Below, one piece after another: positions 1 through 7,622 of a DNA stretch of 64,000 bases. The stretch is from NCBI RefSeq assembly GCF_004138395.1, contig NZ_PRLM01000002.1, positions 1 to 64,000 on the forward strand, read 5' to 3'. Each line of letters starts with the position of its first letter. Positions within the stretch are counted from its first letter, which is position 1. The position numbers were made by a program, and so were the translations under genes. The notes beneath the pieces were generated by a model, which did no database searches, had not been told where the DNA came from, and saw only the letters and a list, made by a program, of their open reading frames with translations. Source of the stretch: Candidatus Nanosyncoccus alces. Lineage in GTDB: Bacteria > Patescibacteriota > Saccharimonadia > Saccharimonadales > Saccharimonadaceae.

Positions 1-153
1 GAAGCCGGTGACGTAATGTTATTTGGTGATAACTGTCTCGTAATCTTCTATGAATCATTCGACACAAGTTATAGCTACTCAAAAATTGGGCATATTAACA
101 ATTTGCCAAGCCTAGATGATGGAAATATCTCAATAAGTATTGACGTGAAATAA
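1..153 (+). CDS. Cyclophilin-like fold protein, C-terminal 50 residues only
   Basis: The frame is open from the first base of the window and stops at TAA 151-153, so the N-terminus lies outside. The visible part includes GDVMLFGDNCLVIFYESF and then YSKIGHI, the pattern I know from the small cyclophilin-like domain proteins (about 110-130 residues, beta barrel, no shown isomerase activity). The next gene begins 2 bases after the stop, so the two are probably co-transcribed. Function is unknown; the family call comes from motif memory. Confidence 0.7.
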   Translation, partial: EAGDVMLFGDNCLVIFYESFDTSYSYSKIGHINNLPSLDDGNISISIDVK

Positions 154-155
154 AA

Positions 156-530
156 ATGAGCGAGAAAAGACAAGCGAACATAGTAGTGAAACATATTAAA
201 TCTGAATATGGAGCAAATCCAGAATTCTTATGGCCAGATCGCTATCCAGGTTACGCAGCCTTCCGCCATGACAATAACAAGAAATGGTTTGCATTGGTTG
301 CTACTATCTCTAGCAAAAGTTTAGGCCTAAAAGATGATAAAGCAATCGACGTTGTTAATCTCAAGTTCGATAAAAATCAGACTTATGACTTCGCCGAAAC
401 GAGTGACCATATCTTCCCGGCTTATCACATGAATAAGAACAACTGGATCACTATTTGGCTTGATGGGACTTTGTCGGACGGACTAATATTTGAACTCATT
501 AAGAAAAGCTACTTACTCTCAGCCAAATAA
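156..530 (+). CDS. MmcQ/YjbR family protein
   Basis: 124 residues, the usual length for this small cytoplasmic family with a double-wing DNA-binding-like fold. The C-terminal half has the family signature: a W-x-T-I-W-L-D-G strand (residues 96-104) followed by a helix and a conserved SY near the end. Proteins of this family are often called DNA-binding, but no precise role is known. It follows the cyclophilin-like gene by 2 bases without a clear Shine-Dalgarno site, which suggests translational coupling. It lies in the mobile island as cargo. Confidence 0.75.
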   Translation: MSEKRQANIVVKHIKSEYGANPEFLWPDRYPGYAAFRHDNNKKWFALVATISSKSLGLKDDKAIDVVNLKFDKNQTYDFAETSDHIFPAYHMNKNNWITIWLDGTLSDGLIFELIKKSYLLSAK

Positions 531-533
531 AAA

Positions 534-555
534 CACCGCCTTTCGGCGAGTTTAA
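534..555 (+). terminator. Weak hairpin after the YjbR-like gene
   Basis: CGCC (537-540) pairs with GGCG (545-548) around TTTC, preceded by A-rich sequence and followed by AGTTTAATAATT. The stem is only 4-5 bp and the T run is broken, so this is a weak or decayed terminator. Confidence 0.3.
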
Positions 556-605
556 TAATTCTTTCATTTGGTGAGGGGCGAGTAGACGTTGTTGCTCGGC
601 TTTGC

Positions 606-704
606 ATGGTGGTGGACTGGTGTATTGACCATCCCGAATACACGGCGAAGATCAAGGTTATACCTAAAAAGGATTACCCGGTGCTGATGCCGTGTGAGTT
701 CTGA
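606..704 (+). pseudogene. Short ORF, possible C-terminal remnant of a lost gene
   Basis: ATG at 606 opens a 32-residue frame that starts MVVDWCIDHPEYTAKI and ends in PCEF before TGA 702-704. The same frame is open back to 531 with no other good start. The residue mix is protein-like rather than random, with DHPEY and a basic then proline-containing end. There is no ribosome binding site before ATG 606. It reads most easily as the tail of a decayed island gene; a genuine micro-ORF is possible. I do not recognise the family. Confidence 0.25.
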
Positions 705-843
705 GGTATAGATATACAGGCAAAGAGATTCGAACTTTCGAGTAAATATGACTCTATTGGAGCCGTAGAGGCTTAAAACAATGACAATGAAGAAAATAAA
801 AGAATAACAATGTCAATGGCAAGAGCACACTTTGCATTTATGG

Positions 844-849
844 TATAAT
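844..849 (+). promoter_or_regulatory. Extended -10 box, leaderless start of the acetyltransferase
   Basis: TGGTATAAT is an extended -10 (TG at 842-843). The ATG at 857 follows 7 bases later, so transcription should begin at or next to the start codon. No Shine-Dalgarno sequence is present. Confidence 0.65.
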
Positions 850-856
850 AATAGTA

Positions 857-1498
857 ATGAAAGACGGAAAGATTCCAGATCCAAATGTAGTTCACCCAAT
901 AGCTGGTTACGATAAAGAAATCTACATTAAGCCGACAATTAAAAACCCAAACATCATCGTTGGGGATTTTTCATATATTGCCGATTCGGACTTTGAGAGT
1001 CATGTCACTCATCATTACGATTTCAACGGCGACAAGTTAATAATCGGTAAGTTCTGCCAAATAGCTCCTGGTGTTGAGTTTATAATGAATGGCGCAAATC
1101 ATCAAAGAAATGCTGCTACTACTTTTCCATTCTACACATTAGAGGGTTGGGAGCAGGCTTCGCCGACTGCCGAAGATTTGCAAATAAAGGGAAATACCGT
1201 CATTGGCAACGATGTATGGATTGGCCAAAATGCAGTAATTCTGCCGGGCGTACATATTGGAGATGGCGCAATTATTGGCACAAATAGCGTTGTAAGAGAC
1301 GACGTAGAACCATATACGGTAGTTATCGGTAACCCTAGTCAAGTACTGCGTAAAAGGTTTGACGACGAACTCATCAATCTTCTCGAAGAGTTTAAGTGGT
1401 GGGATAAGAGTATCGAAGAAATAAATAGCCTTATCCCAATTCTTACGTCTAGTAATCTAGATAATCTTAGGACCGAGCTAAAGAATCGTTTAGCATAA
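857..1498 (+). CDS. Vat/CatB-type xenobiotic acetyltransferase (left-handed beta-helix)
   Basis: 213 residues, the normal size of hexapeptide-repeat O-acetyltransferases that use acetyl-CoA on streptogramin A (Vat) or chloramphenicol (CatB). Seen: the NGANH motif (about residues 78-82) whose His is the catalytic base in Vat enzymes, a FPFYTLEGWE loop (about 91-100), then imperfect hexapeptide turns such as VIGNDVWIGQNAVILPGVHI and IIGTNSVV, and the family PYTVVIGNP end. The start at 857 is set by the promoter 7 bases upstream. Such enzymes may acetylate other xenobiotics or sugars, so resistance is an inference. It is cargo of the mobile island. Confidence 0.85.
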   Translation: MKDGKIPDPNVVHPIAGYDKEIYIKPTIKNPNIIVGDFSYIADSDFESHVTHHYDFNGDKLIIGKFCQIAPGVEFIMNGANHQRNAATTFPFYTLEGWEQASPTAEDLQIKGNTVIGNDVWIGQNAVILPGVHIGDGAIIGTNSVVRDDVEPYTVVIGNPSQVLRKRFDDELINLLEEFKWWDKSIEEINSLIPILTSSNLDNLRTELKNRLA

Positions 1499-1616
1499 TA
1501 CCGCTCTCGGAGCGCAACCTCAAAGAAACGAGGTCATTATAACAAAACGCCACCCATTTAAGAAGGCTAAACCCGGCGAACCAATACCGGTCACCGCACG
1601 ACAATTAGAAAGTTTC

Positions 1617-2003
1617 GTGCTCGAACACAACGGCAAATTTAACTCGCGCGATTACGATAAGTTCGAGCGCATGGAACTTACAGAATCACCGGTTCGTGAC
1701 GCAATCCACGAACTGAAGACCTATTCCCTAGAAACACTAGCGCAACGCTTCGATGTGCGCCTTTTTGGACGCGGTAAGCGCGTTTTTGCGAGGTTAGATG
1801 CCGAAGATGATAGTTGGTACTACTTTTCCCTCGCATACATTCCACGCGCACTAAATAACCGCGAAGTAAATGACGCGATAATTCAGATGTTCTTCATTGG
1901 CAAGTGGCGCGTTCACAAACTTTCGCTTTGGGCCGAGCCGGAAGATATTAACCACTACGGCAACGATCCCAACAAAACATTCTTCCATTTAGTCAATAGA
2001 TAA
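1617..2003 (+). CDS. Unknown island protein, start uncertain
   Basis: From GTG 1617 the frame gives 128 residues, but in-frame sequence upstream back to about 1536 also reads like protein (KRHPFKKAKPGEPIPV, then TARQLESF). That extension follows GAGG at 1530-1533 and would need ATT or ATA as start (1536-1541). Either a non-standard start is used, or the ATG has been lost by mutation. The protein is soluble, with an aromatic segment WYYFSLAYIP and a tryptophan-rich end. I do not recognise the family. Its codon use is CG-rich and differs from the AT-rich R-M genes that follow. Confidence 0.55.
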   Translation: MLEHNGKFNSRDYDKFERMELTESPVRDAIHELKTYSLETLAQRFDVRLFGRGKRVFARLDAEDDSWYYFSLAYIPRALNNREVNDAIIQMFFIGKWRVHKLSLWAEPEDINHYGNDPNKTFFHLVNR

Positions 2004-2111
2004 CATCTACTTGGGCACAATCGGGTTTTGAAAGTTATTGTGCAGAAAATAGAGGTGGGATTTTTTCTTGACATGAAACGGTGAAAAATGTTTTAAGATA
2101 AGCATTTTCAG

Positions 2112-2142
2112 ATCTAGTATTATTCTAGATTTGGAATATAAT
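2112..2142 (+). promoter_or_regulatory. Promoter with inverted-repeat operator before the R-M operon
   Basis: ATCTAG (2112-2117) and CTAGAT (2125-2130) form a perfect 6-bp inverted repeat with a 7-base spacer. A TATAAT -10 box lies at 2137-2142, so the repeat covers the expected -35 region. A GTGAGG ribosome site precedes ATG 2167. The first gene has an N-terminal HTH domain, so self-control through this repeat is a reasonable inference. The left arm is preceded by G, making GATC at 2111-2114, a site the system itself would methylate. Confidence 0.5.
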
Positions 2143-2166
2143 AGTAAATAGAACAAGTGAGGTAAA

Positions 2167-3231
2167 ATGAATTATATTTCAGCAAAAGAAACTGCTACAA
2201 AATGGGATATCTCTCAACGAAGAGTAGCTACTTTATGCTCAGAGGGGCGCATTATCGGTGCTATGTTCGTCGGAAATTCATGGGTAATTCCATGCGATGC
2301 CGTAAAGCCAATAGATGCACGAACAAAAGCCGCATCCTTAATTAATAACGAAGCAAAGCCATTTCTGAAATGGGCCGGCGGTAAAGGACAACTGCTTAAA
2401 GAAATCGAGCAATATTACCCTTTCACCAAAGACGTTACTATCACAAAGTACGCAGAACCATTTGTTGGCGGTGGTGCAGTACTTTTCGACATTTTAAATA
2501 AATATGAACTTCAGGAAGTCTATATTAGCGATATCAATGCAGAGCTCATAAACACGTACACGATAATCCGGGATGATATTGATACACTACTGGACGTTTT
2601 AAGGCGATTTGAGGGCGATTACCTAGCATTAGACAACAGCGGACGCAAGGAAGCCTATCTCGCCAAGCGTGCGCATTTTAACGAGCTTAAGAGCAAAAAT
2701 GAAAACAGGGTTGAGTTAGCCGCCCTAATGATATTCCTTAACAAAACCTGCTTTAACGGTTTATATCGCGTAAATCGCAAAGGTGAATATAACGTACCGA
2801 TTGGCGCATATAAGAACCCGCTCATTTGCAACGAGCACAATCTAAAGGCTGTATCTAAAAAATTACAAAACGTAAAGATAGTATGTGGCGACTACAAAGA
2901 GTCTGGTGATTTTATAGACGATAAGACTTTTGTATACTTTGATCCGCCATATCGCCCACTGACGCCAACCGCCAACTTTACGTCATATACAGAGGGTATG
3001 TTTGACGATAAAAACCAGCTAGAACTTGCGAAATTTGTTCAGGAGCTAGATCAAAAAGGTGCCAAGATAGTTGCAAGTAATTCTGATCCGAAGAATACCA
3101 ACGAAGATGATAATTTCTTCGATGACGCCTACGCAAAACAGAATATCAAACGCGTGTCTGCAACGCGTATGATAAATCGAAATAGTGACAAACGTGGAAA
3201 AATTAACGAATTATTAATATCAAACTTTTAA
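2167..3231 (+). CDS. HTH-fused Dam-class DNA adenine methyltransferase (DpnII-type M1)
   Basis: 354 residues. Residues 1-50 look like an excisionase/MerR-type winged helix (ISAKETATKWDISQRRVATL, later GNSWVIP). Residues 65-354 are an alpha-class (D12) N6-adenine methylase: FLKWAGGKGQLL (about 68-79) is the SAM-binding motif I, YAEPFVGGGAV follows, and DPPYRPLTPT (about 258-267) is catalytic motif IV. M.DpnIIA/Dam enzymes methylate adenine in GATC and are about 280 residues long, so the HTH part is an added domain. The DpnII-like nuclease starts 13 bases downstream. The fused HTH may control the operon through the inverted repeat at 2112-2130. Confidence 0.9.
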   Translation: MNYISAKETATKWDISQRRVATLCSEGRIIGAMFVGNSWVIPCDAVKPIDARTKAASLINNEAKPFLKWAGGKGQLLKEIEQYYPFTKDVTITKYAEPFVGGGAVLFDILNKYELQEVYISDINAELINTYTIIRDDIDTLLDVLRRFEGDYLALDNSGRKEAYLAKRAHFNELKSKNENRVELAALMIFLNKTCFNGLYRVNRKGEYNVPIGAYKNPLICNEHNLKAVSKKLQNVKIVCGDYKESGDFIDDKTFVYFDPPYRPLTPTANFTSYTEGMFDDKNQLELAKFVQELDQKGAKIVASNSDPKNTNEDDNFFDDAYAKQNIKRVSATRMINRNSDKRGKINELLISNF

Positions 3232-3244
3232 AGAAAGGAGCAAA

Positions 3245-4099
3245 ATGAAAAGAAATTTTAACGAATGGCTAGGAGAGTTTCGAGAAAGCATTGCCGACTA
3301 TGGCTATTATATCGATTTCCCGAAGATTCACAAAAACGTAGACGCTATCAAGGTAGAATTAAACATTCTAAACGCGCTTGTAGGCTCACAGAACATTGAG
3401 CAAGAATTCGACGACCTTATTGCAAAATATCCAGAAACGTTAAAGTGCATTCCTATTTTATTGGCAGTTCGTTCTAATGAAATATATGCGATAGATGAAG
3501 ATGGCGAATATAACTACAACTTCAGTAAAATGAACTATTCTGCCGAACAATATAAGGTATTCATGCGAAAGACTGGTCTATTTGACCTTATTGCAAATCA
3601 TATCATTAGTAATCTAGTAGATTATGCCACCGGCGTAGAAACTGGCCTAGACTCCAACGGTCGCAAGAATCGTGGTGGTCATTTGATGGAGAATCTCGTA
3701 GAGGGTTATATCCAAAAAGCCGGATACGTTAAGGGCGAAAATTACTTTAAAGAGATGAATCTTAGCGAAATCGAAAATAAATGGAACATCGACCTTTCTG
3801 CTATCTCTAACCAAGGCAAAGCCGAAAAACGATTTGATTTTGTAATTAAAACCAATGACAATATTTATGGAATTGAGACAAATTTCTATGGTAGCGGTGG
3901 CTCCAAACTTAACGAAACGGCCCGTAGTTACAAAACACTTGCACTTGAAGCTAAAACGATAGACGGCTTTAAGTTTGCATGGTTCACCGACGGAAAAGGC
4001 TGGAATAGCGCTAGAAACAACCTCGAAGAAACATTTGATGTATTGGATGACGTTTACAATATTAATGACCTCGAGAGTGGCGTAATCGGGAGGTTTTAG
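3245..4099 (+). CDS. DpnII family type II restriction endonuclease
   Basis: 284 residues, full length for R.DpnII-like enzymes, which cut unmethylated GATC. Recognisable family blocks: KNRGGHLMENLVEGYI (about 141-156), then KRFDFVIKT, then YGIETNFYGSGGSKLNETAR and FAWFTDGKGW near the C-terminus. The IETNFY block with the preceding RFDFVI is likely to hold the metal-binding Asp/Glu residues. ATG 3245 follows the ribosome site AAAGGAG. The gene sits between two methylases, as in the pneumococcal DpnII locus, which carries the same three functions in another order. The sequence appears intact. Confidence 0.92.
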   Translation: MKRNFNEWLGEFRESIADYGYYIDFPKIHKNVDAIKVELNILNALVGSQNIEQEFDDLIAKYPETLKCIPILLAVRSNEIYAIDEDGEYNYNFSKMNYSAEQYKVFMRKTGLFDLIANHIISNLVDYATGVETGLDSNGRKNRGGHLMENLVEGYIQKAGYVKGENYFKEMNLSEIENKWNIDLSAISNQGKAEKRFDFVIKTNDNIYGIETNFYGSGGSKLNETARSYKTLALEAKTIDGFKFAWFTDGKGWNSARNNLEETFDVLDDVYNINDLESGVIGRF

Positions 4100-4104
4100 T
4101 CTCT

Positions 4105-4875
4105 ATGCCCGACAAGAAAAAAGAAATAAAGAAATGGGGGCCAGACGATTTTGAACTAGAAATGACTAGCGTCTGGAGTTTCCCCAATCGTGGTAACTGG
4201 GCTACCCACGATGCGAAATGGCGCGGAAACTGGTCGCCATATATACCGAGAAATATTTTACTTCGCTATTCAAAAGAGGGCGATTGGGTATTAGACCAAT
4301 TTGCCGGCGGTGGCACTACGCTAGTAGAAGCAAAACTATTAAACCGCAACATAATTGGAATGGATGTTAATCCGACCGCACTTAAAAGATGTCGCGAAAA
4401 AGTCAAATTCAAACATGAGGGTGCAGATGGCATAGTTAAGGTATCGAAATGCGACGCGCGTAATCTAAAACCAATTCCGGACGAAAGCATTGACCTAATA
4501 TGCACGCATCCACCATATGCAAATATCATTCATTACAGCGAGGGGCAAGATATTCCACAGGATTTATCAAACTTTAAAGTTAATGATTTTCTAGAACAAA
4601 TGAAAAGTGTAGCGTCAGAAAGCTACCGCGTATTAAAGTTTGGCAAATTCTGCGCAATTCTAATGGGCGATACGCGCCAAAAAGGCCACGTAATTCCACT
4701 AAGCTTTAAGACGATGCGAGTATTCGAAGATGCAGGTTTCAAGCTAAAAGAAATCATTATGAAAGAACAACATAACTGCCGAGCGACCGGATATTGGAAA
4801 ACGAATAGCATAAAGTATAATTTTCTTTTGCTAGCGCACGAATATTTATTTATCTTTGAGAAGGAGAAGAAATAG
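4105..4875 (+). CDS. Second DNA methyltransferase of the R-M set (N-4/N-6 type)
   Basis: 256 residues. Motif I is VLDQFAGGGTTLVEA (about 62-76) and the catalytic motif is THPPYA (about 134-139), in the order catalytic motif after SAM motif. Motif THPPY differs from the DPPY of the first enzyme; it fits PF01555-type methylases acting on adenine N6 or cytosine N4. In DpnII systems a second methylase (DpnA) protects incoming single-stranded DNA, and this gene stands in that place, though homology to DpnA is not certain. Its stop shares one base with the GTG start of the PHP-ATPase gene, so the two may be translationally coupled. Confidence 0.8.
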   Translation: MPDKKKEIKKWGPDDFELEMTSVWSFPNRGNWATHDAKWRGNWSPYIPRNILLRYSKEGDWVLDQFAGGGTTLVEAKLLNRNIIGMDVNPTALKRCREKVKFKHEGADGIVKVSKCDARNLKPIPDESIDLICTHPPYANIIHYSEGQDIPQDLSNFKVNDFLEQMKSVASESYRVLKFGKFCAILMGDTRQKGHVIPLSFKTMRVFEDAGFKLKEIIMKEQHNCRATGYWKTNSIKYNFLLLAHEYLFIFEKEKK

Positions 4876-6992
4876 TGCTTATAGACTTTCACTGCCATAC
4901 AAAAGCTACCAAGAATGGCGAAACGCTATCGAGAAATATACCTAGCCCCCAATTCTTCTGCGAACAAGTAAAGAACGCCAATGTAAAAATGATTGCTATA
5001 ACCAATCATAATTCTTTTGACCTAGAACAATTCAACGAAATTCAAAAAGAAGCGAAGAACGAAATAATAATCTTTCCAGGCATAGAGCTCGACGTAATTG
5101 GTTTGAATAAAGAACGAGGTCATATCGTATTTTTCTACGACAATGCAAAGGTGGACGTTTTCGATAAACAAGTAAAAGAGCTACTAGGTAGCAGAAGTGC
5201 AGACTCTTTTGTGGTAGAAATCGATGAGTTTATCTCTTTTGCTAACAAGCTAAATACTGGCATCATAATGGCCCACTATCATAAGAGAGATGCATTAGAC
5301 GAAAAGTCGCTCTTGAAGATTAGAGATGGTCTAGATAATAAATTTAGATTCTTTTTCGAACCAAGTAATTATCGAACGCTTGGGATAATGATTAACAATA
5401 ATTTTCGAGTTTTAATGGGCTCTGACATACAAGACTGGTCAGACTATCAAAAACAAAAATTTGCCAGCATAAAGCTAGATATTGATTCTTATGACATGCT
5501 CTTTCGGTTTATAAAAAAAGATACTGAGGTAGTAGAAAGCATACTTAATAAATTAAGATATGAAAAAATCCCAATTTCCTATAGCCGAGACAGCAAAAAA
5601 GAAATATGTTTTTATCAAGATGTGAATATTATATTTGGCGAAAAGGGCTCGGGAAAAACGCAAACTCTAGACGAAGTTAAGCAGTATTTTGATGGGCTCA
5701 ATAACAGCGTTTCATACTATTCCCCTCAAAAAGCGAGCGATCATATGAAAGAAAAGTTATCGATTTCTCGAGACGAAAGAAAAAGCAGCTACTACAATAT
5801 TGACGCAAGAAAGAGCGAATTAGATTTTTTAGAGAGCTGGGAATCAACAAAAATCACGAAATTTGACGACTATAAAGAGCATATGCGAACGGCGTCGTTA
5901 AACGCCAATAAGGCAAAGATGCAGATACTAAATATTACCGATGAAGAATTTGGTGAAGATAAGAGCAATCTCGAAGAGACAGAAAAACATCTTAAACTAA
6001 TTAAGAAGTTAAGAGATATTATTGAAGAAATAGCACCAAGCGCATACTTAAAAGATGCCGAGCTCGACAACTTCAATGATTCATTCGATAGATTACGCGA
6101 AAGGATTCTGCAGAAATATAAAGAAGAGCTCGCTAATTCGTTCGGCATAAAGCTCGCCAAGCACTTCGTAAACACAATGAAGGAAATAACAGACAAAAAT
6201 ACTGATTCTAAATCACTACCTAGCACTACTGGTTTTGCTTTGTATGCTAAGTTGTTATTTAAGACAAATAATGCCGCAAATAAAATACTGAGTATCGAAA
6301 ACGAGTCAATAATCGATAAGCCAGAGTTTATTGGAGCGCTAGACAATGGCAAAAAGCTATATAGAAGAAAGAAGGTCCAAGGTTTGTCAAGTGATAGTAA
6401 AGCTGCAGATGGCTTCGAACAAATAACGAATTTGCGCCAAATAAGAAAGGCCTTAGTAGATATAAAGAATCATATATTCGATACGAATTTAGGAGAGTAT
6501 ATAAAGGAATATAAGAATTCAATAGCTTGTTTTGACGATTTTAGTATAGACACGATGATTGGCGTATCTAAATATTTCACGCTTGAAGACGGAAAGAAAT
6601 ATGTTCCATCCACTGGAGAAGAAACGATGATAGCACTAGATGAAGCTCTAAACGAAGAAAGTGACGTCTATATACTTGATGAGCCAGAGAAAAGCCTAGG
6701 AAATAGTTATATAAACGATACTGTCGTAGAAAGAGTTAACTATTTAGCAAAACTTAAGAAAACAATCGTCATAGTAACACATAATGCAAACATTGCTATC
6801 AGGACTTTACCATATCAAACAATTCTGAAGCTATATGATGGCGACTACGCAACATATACCGGAAATCTATATAGTGGTACCCTTAAAGATCTAGATAGCG
6901 GAGAGACAAAAGACTGGCGAGAAGAAAGTATACGAATTCTAGAAGGTGGCAAAGAAGCATTTAATGAGAGAGGAGATATTTATGCTCAATAA
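4875..6992 (+). CDS. PHP phosphoesterase-ABC/SMC-type ATPase fusion (TrlF-like)
   Basis: 705 residues from GTG 4875, with AAGGAG just upstream. Residues 1-190 form a PHP domain: FHCHT (5-9), TNHNS (43-47), PGIELD (68-73), GHIVFF (82-87), AHYH (133-136) and GSDIQDW (182-188) supply the metal-binding His/Asp/Glu set. Residues 245-705 are an ABC/SMC-like ATPase: Walker A GEKGSGKT (255-262), a helical insertion of over 300 residues, Walker B ILDEPEKSLG (about 599-608) and a VTHN switch (about 631). I recall this domain order from proteins annotated as TrlF-family AAA-like ATPases, often in defence islands. A nuclease or phosphatase gated by ATP hydrolysis is inferred. It overlaps the methylase by 1 base and the next gene by 11. 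Confidence 0.82.
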   Translation: MLIDFHCHTKATKNGETLSRNIPSPQFFCEQVKNANVKMIAITNHNSFDLEQFNEIQKEAKNEIIIFPGIELDVIGLNKERGHIVFFYDNAKVDVFDKQVKELLGSRSADSFVVEIDEFISFANKLNTGIIMAHYHKRDALDEKSLLKIRDGLDNKFRFFFEPSNYRTLGIMINNNFRVLMGSDIQDWSDYQKQKFASIKLDIDSYDMLFRFIKKDTEVVESILNKLRYEKIPISYSRDSKKEICFYQDVNIIFGEKGSGKTQTLDEVKQYFDGLNNSVSYYSPQKASDHMKEKLSISRDERKSSYYNIDARKSELDFLESWESTKITKFDDYKEHMRTASLNANKAKMQILNITDEEFGEDKSNLEETEKHLKLIKKLRDIIEEIAPSAYLKDAELDNFNDSFDRLRERILQKYKEELANSFGIKLAKHFVNTMKEITDKNTDSKSLPSTTGFALYAKLLFKTNNAANKILSIENESIIDKPEFIGALDNGKKLYRRKKVQGLSSDSKAADGFEQITNLRQIRKALVDIKNHIFDTNLGEYIKEYKNSIACFDDFSIDTMIGVSKYFTLEDGKKYVPSTGEETMIALDEALNEESDVYILDEPEKSLGNSYINDTVVERVNYLAKLKKTIVIVTHNANIAIRTLPYQTILKLYDGDYATYTGNLYSGTLKDLDSGETKDWREESIRILEGGKEAFNERGDIYAQ

Positions 6993-7314
6993 AACAATAT
7001 ATGTATTTCTCACGAAAGTTGACGATAGCAATACGCTAACATTTAAGTTCGATGACGGCCAAGTTAACATAAATCTCGAATCGAATGATACTAATACTAT
7101 AAAAGAAGTTTTTCAAAGGATAGCAAAAGAGCTATGCGAGAACGATATTGAGCTTGATTATTCTGTAAATGAGGAAAAGATAGATAGCAACAAAGATGGG
7201 CTGTTTATTGATGCTGCCGAAGAATATATTGAGCGGCTTAAGTTAGAAATTGAAAGCTTAAAAGAAGATGAACATCTAAAGATGATTCGATCCAATCAGA
7301 CCGATAATGTCTAG
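6982..7314 (+). CDS. Small partner protein of the PHP-ATPase
   Basis: 110 residues. An in-frame ATG at 6946 exists, but ATG 6982 follows GAGAGGAG at 6967-6974 and overlaps the end of the PHP-ATPase gene by 11 bases, so it is the likely start. The N-terminus is a beta-rich segment (YVFLTKVDD, LTFKFDDGQVNINLE); the C-terminal third is acidic and helical (AAEEYIERLKLEIESLKEDE). No membrane segment and no known motif. The overlap points to production with the ATPase, so a bound regulator, sensor or antitoxin-like partner is possible. Family not recognised. Confidence 0.7.
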   Translation: MLNKTIYVFLTKVDDSNTLTFKFDDGQVNINLESNDTNTIKEVFQRIAKELCENDIELDYSVNEEKIDSNKDGLFIDAAEEYIERLKLEIESLKEDEHLKMIRSNQTDNV

Positions 7315-7325
7315 CTCAGACTTTT

Positions 7326-7622
7326 TCATAGATCCACCGAGCAAACATGCTCTAACCCGAACTTTCGACCTAAGTCATCCCACATAGCGTCCGGCGCATC
7401 TTCGCCGAGAACACGATAAAGCGCATAGTCGTAATCGACAAAAATCTTAGCGACTTCTTGAGGATTCACCATAAGTTGGCAGAAATAGCCGGCAGACGTT
7501 TCGCCCTCGACCATAATTGGGTGGTCTTGCCCGTCTTCATTCGCGACGGATTCATATTCCTCGCGCCATTTGCGAATCTCTTTTTGTACGACCGCGACGG
7601 CATCTTCTAACTTAATAGCCAT
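7326..7622 (-). CDS. Unknown 98-residue protein
   Basis: Starts at ATG 7622 after a clear AGGAG (on the minus strand, at about 7630-7634), so it is a real translated gene. The protein is acidic and mostly helical at the N-terminus (LEDAVAVVQKEIRKWREEYE) and ends in a mixed segment with VDYDYALYRVLGEDAP. It converges with the small partner gene of the PHP-ATPase with an 11-base gap, so it is a separate transcript. I do not recognise the family; an island-encoded regulator or anti-restriction protein would fit the size and charge, without direct evidence. Confidence 0.6.
   Translation of the reverse strand: MAIKLEDAVAVVQKEIRKWREEYESVANEDGQDHPIMVEGETSAGYFCQLMVNPQEVAKIFVDYDYALYRVLGEDAPDAMWDDLGRKFGLEHVCSVDL

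Larger units (their letters stand above)
531..856. other. Intergenic stretch with a gene remnant and a promoter
   Basis: No full gene is visible in these 326 bases. They hold the weak hairpin at 534-555, a short open frame ending at 704 (listed separately), about 140 bases of A-rich sequence with no recognisable feature, and the -10 box at 844-849 that serves the acetyltransferase gene. Confidence 0.6.

Noticed and set aside
715-775. Stretch with GATTCGAAC that looks like a tRNA T arm on the minus strand
   Set aside because: The T stem has mismatches, and no acceptor, D or anticodon arms can be formed around it. It was also considered as a left attachment copy, but it does not match the tRNA-Lys 3' end.
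1139-1342. Minus-strand frame inside the acetyltransferase gene
   Set aside because: Antisense shadow; composition is not protein-like and there is no start signal.
1497-1520. Hairpin CGCTC-TCG-GAGCG after the acetyltransferase as a terminator
   Set aside because: The stem is short and no T run follows on either strand.
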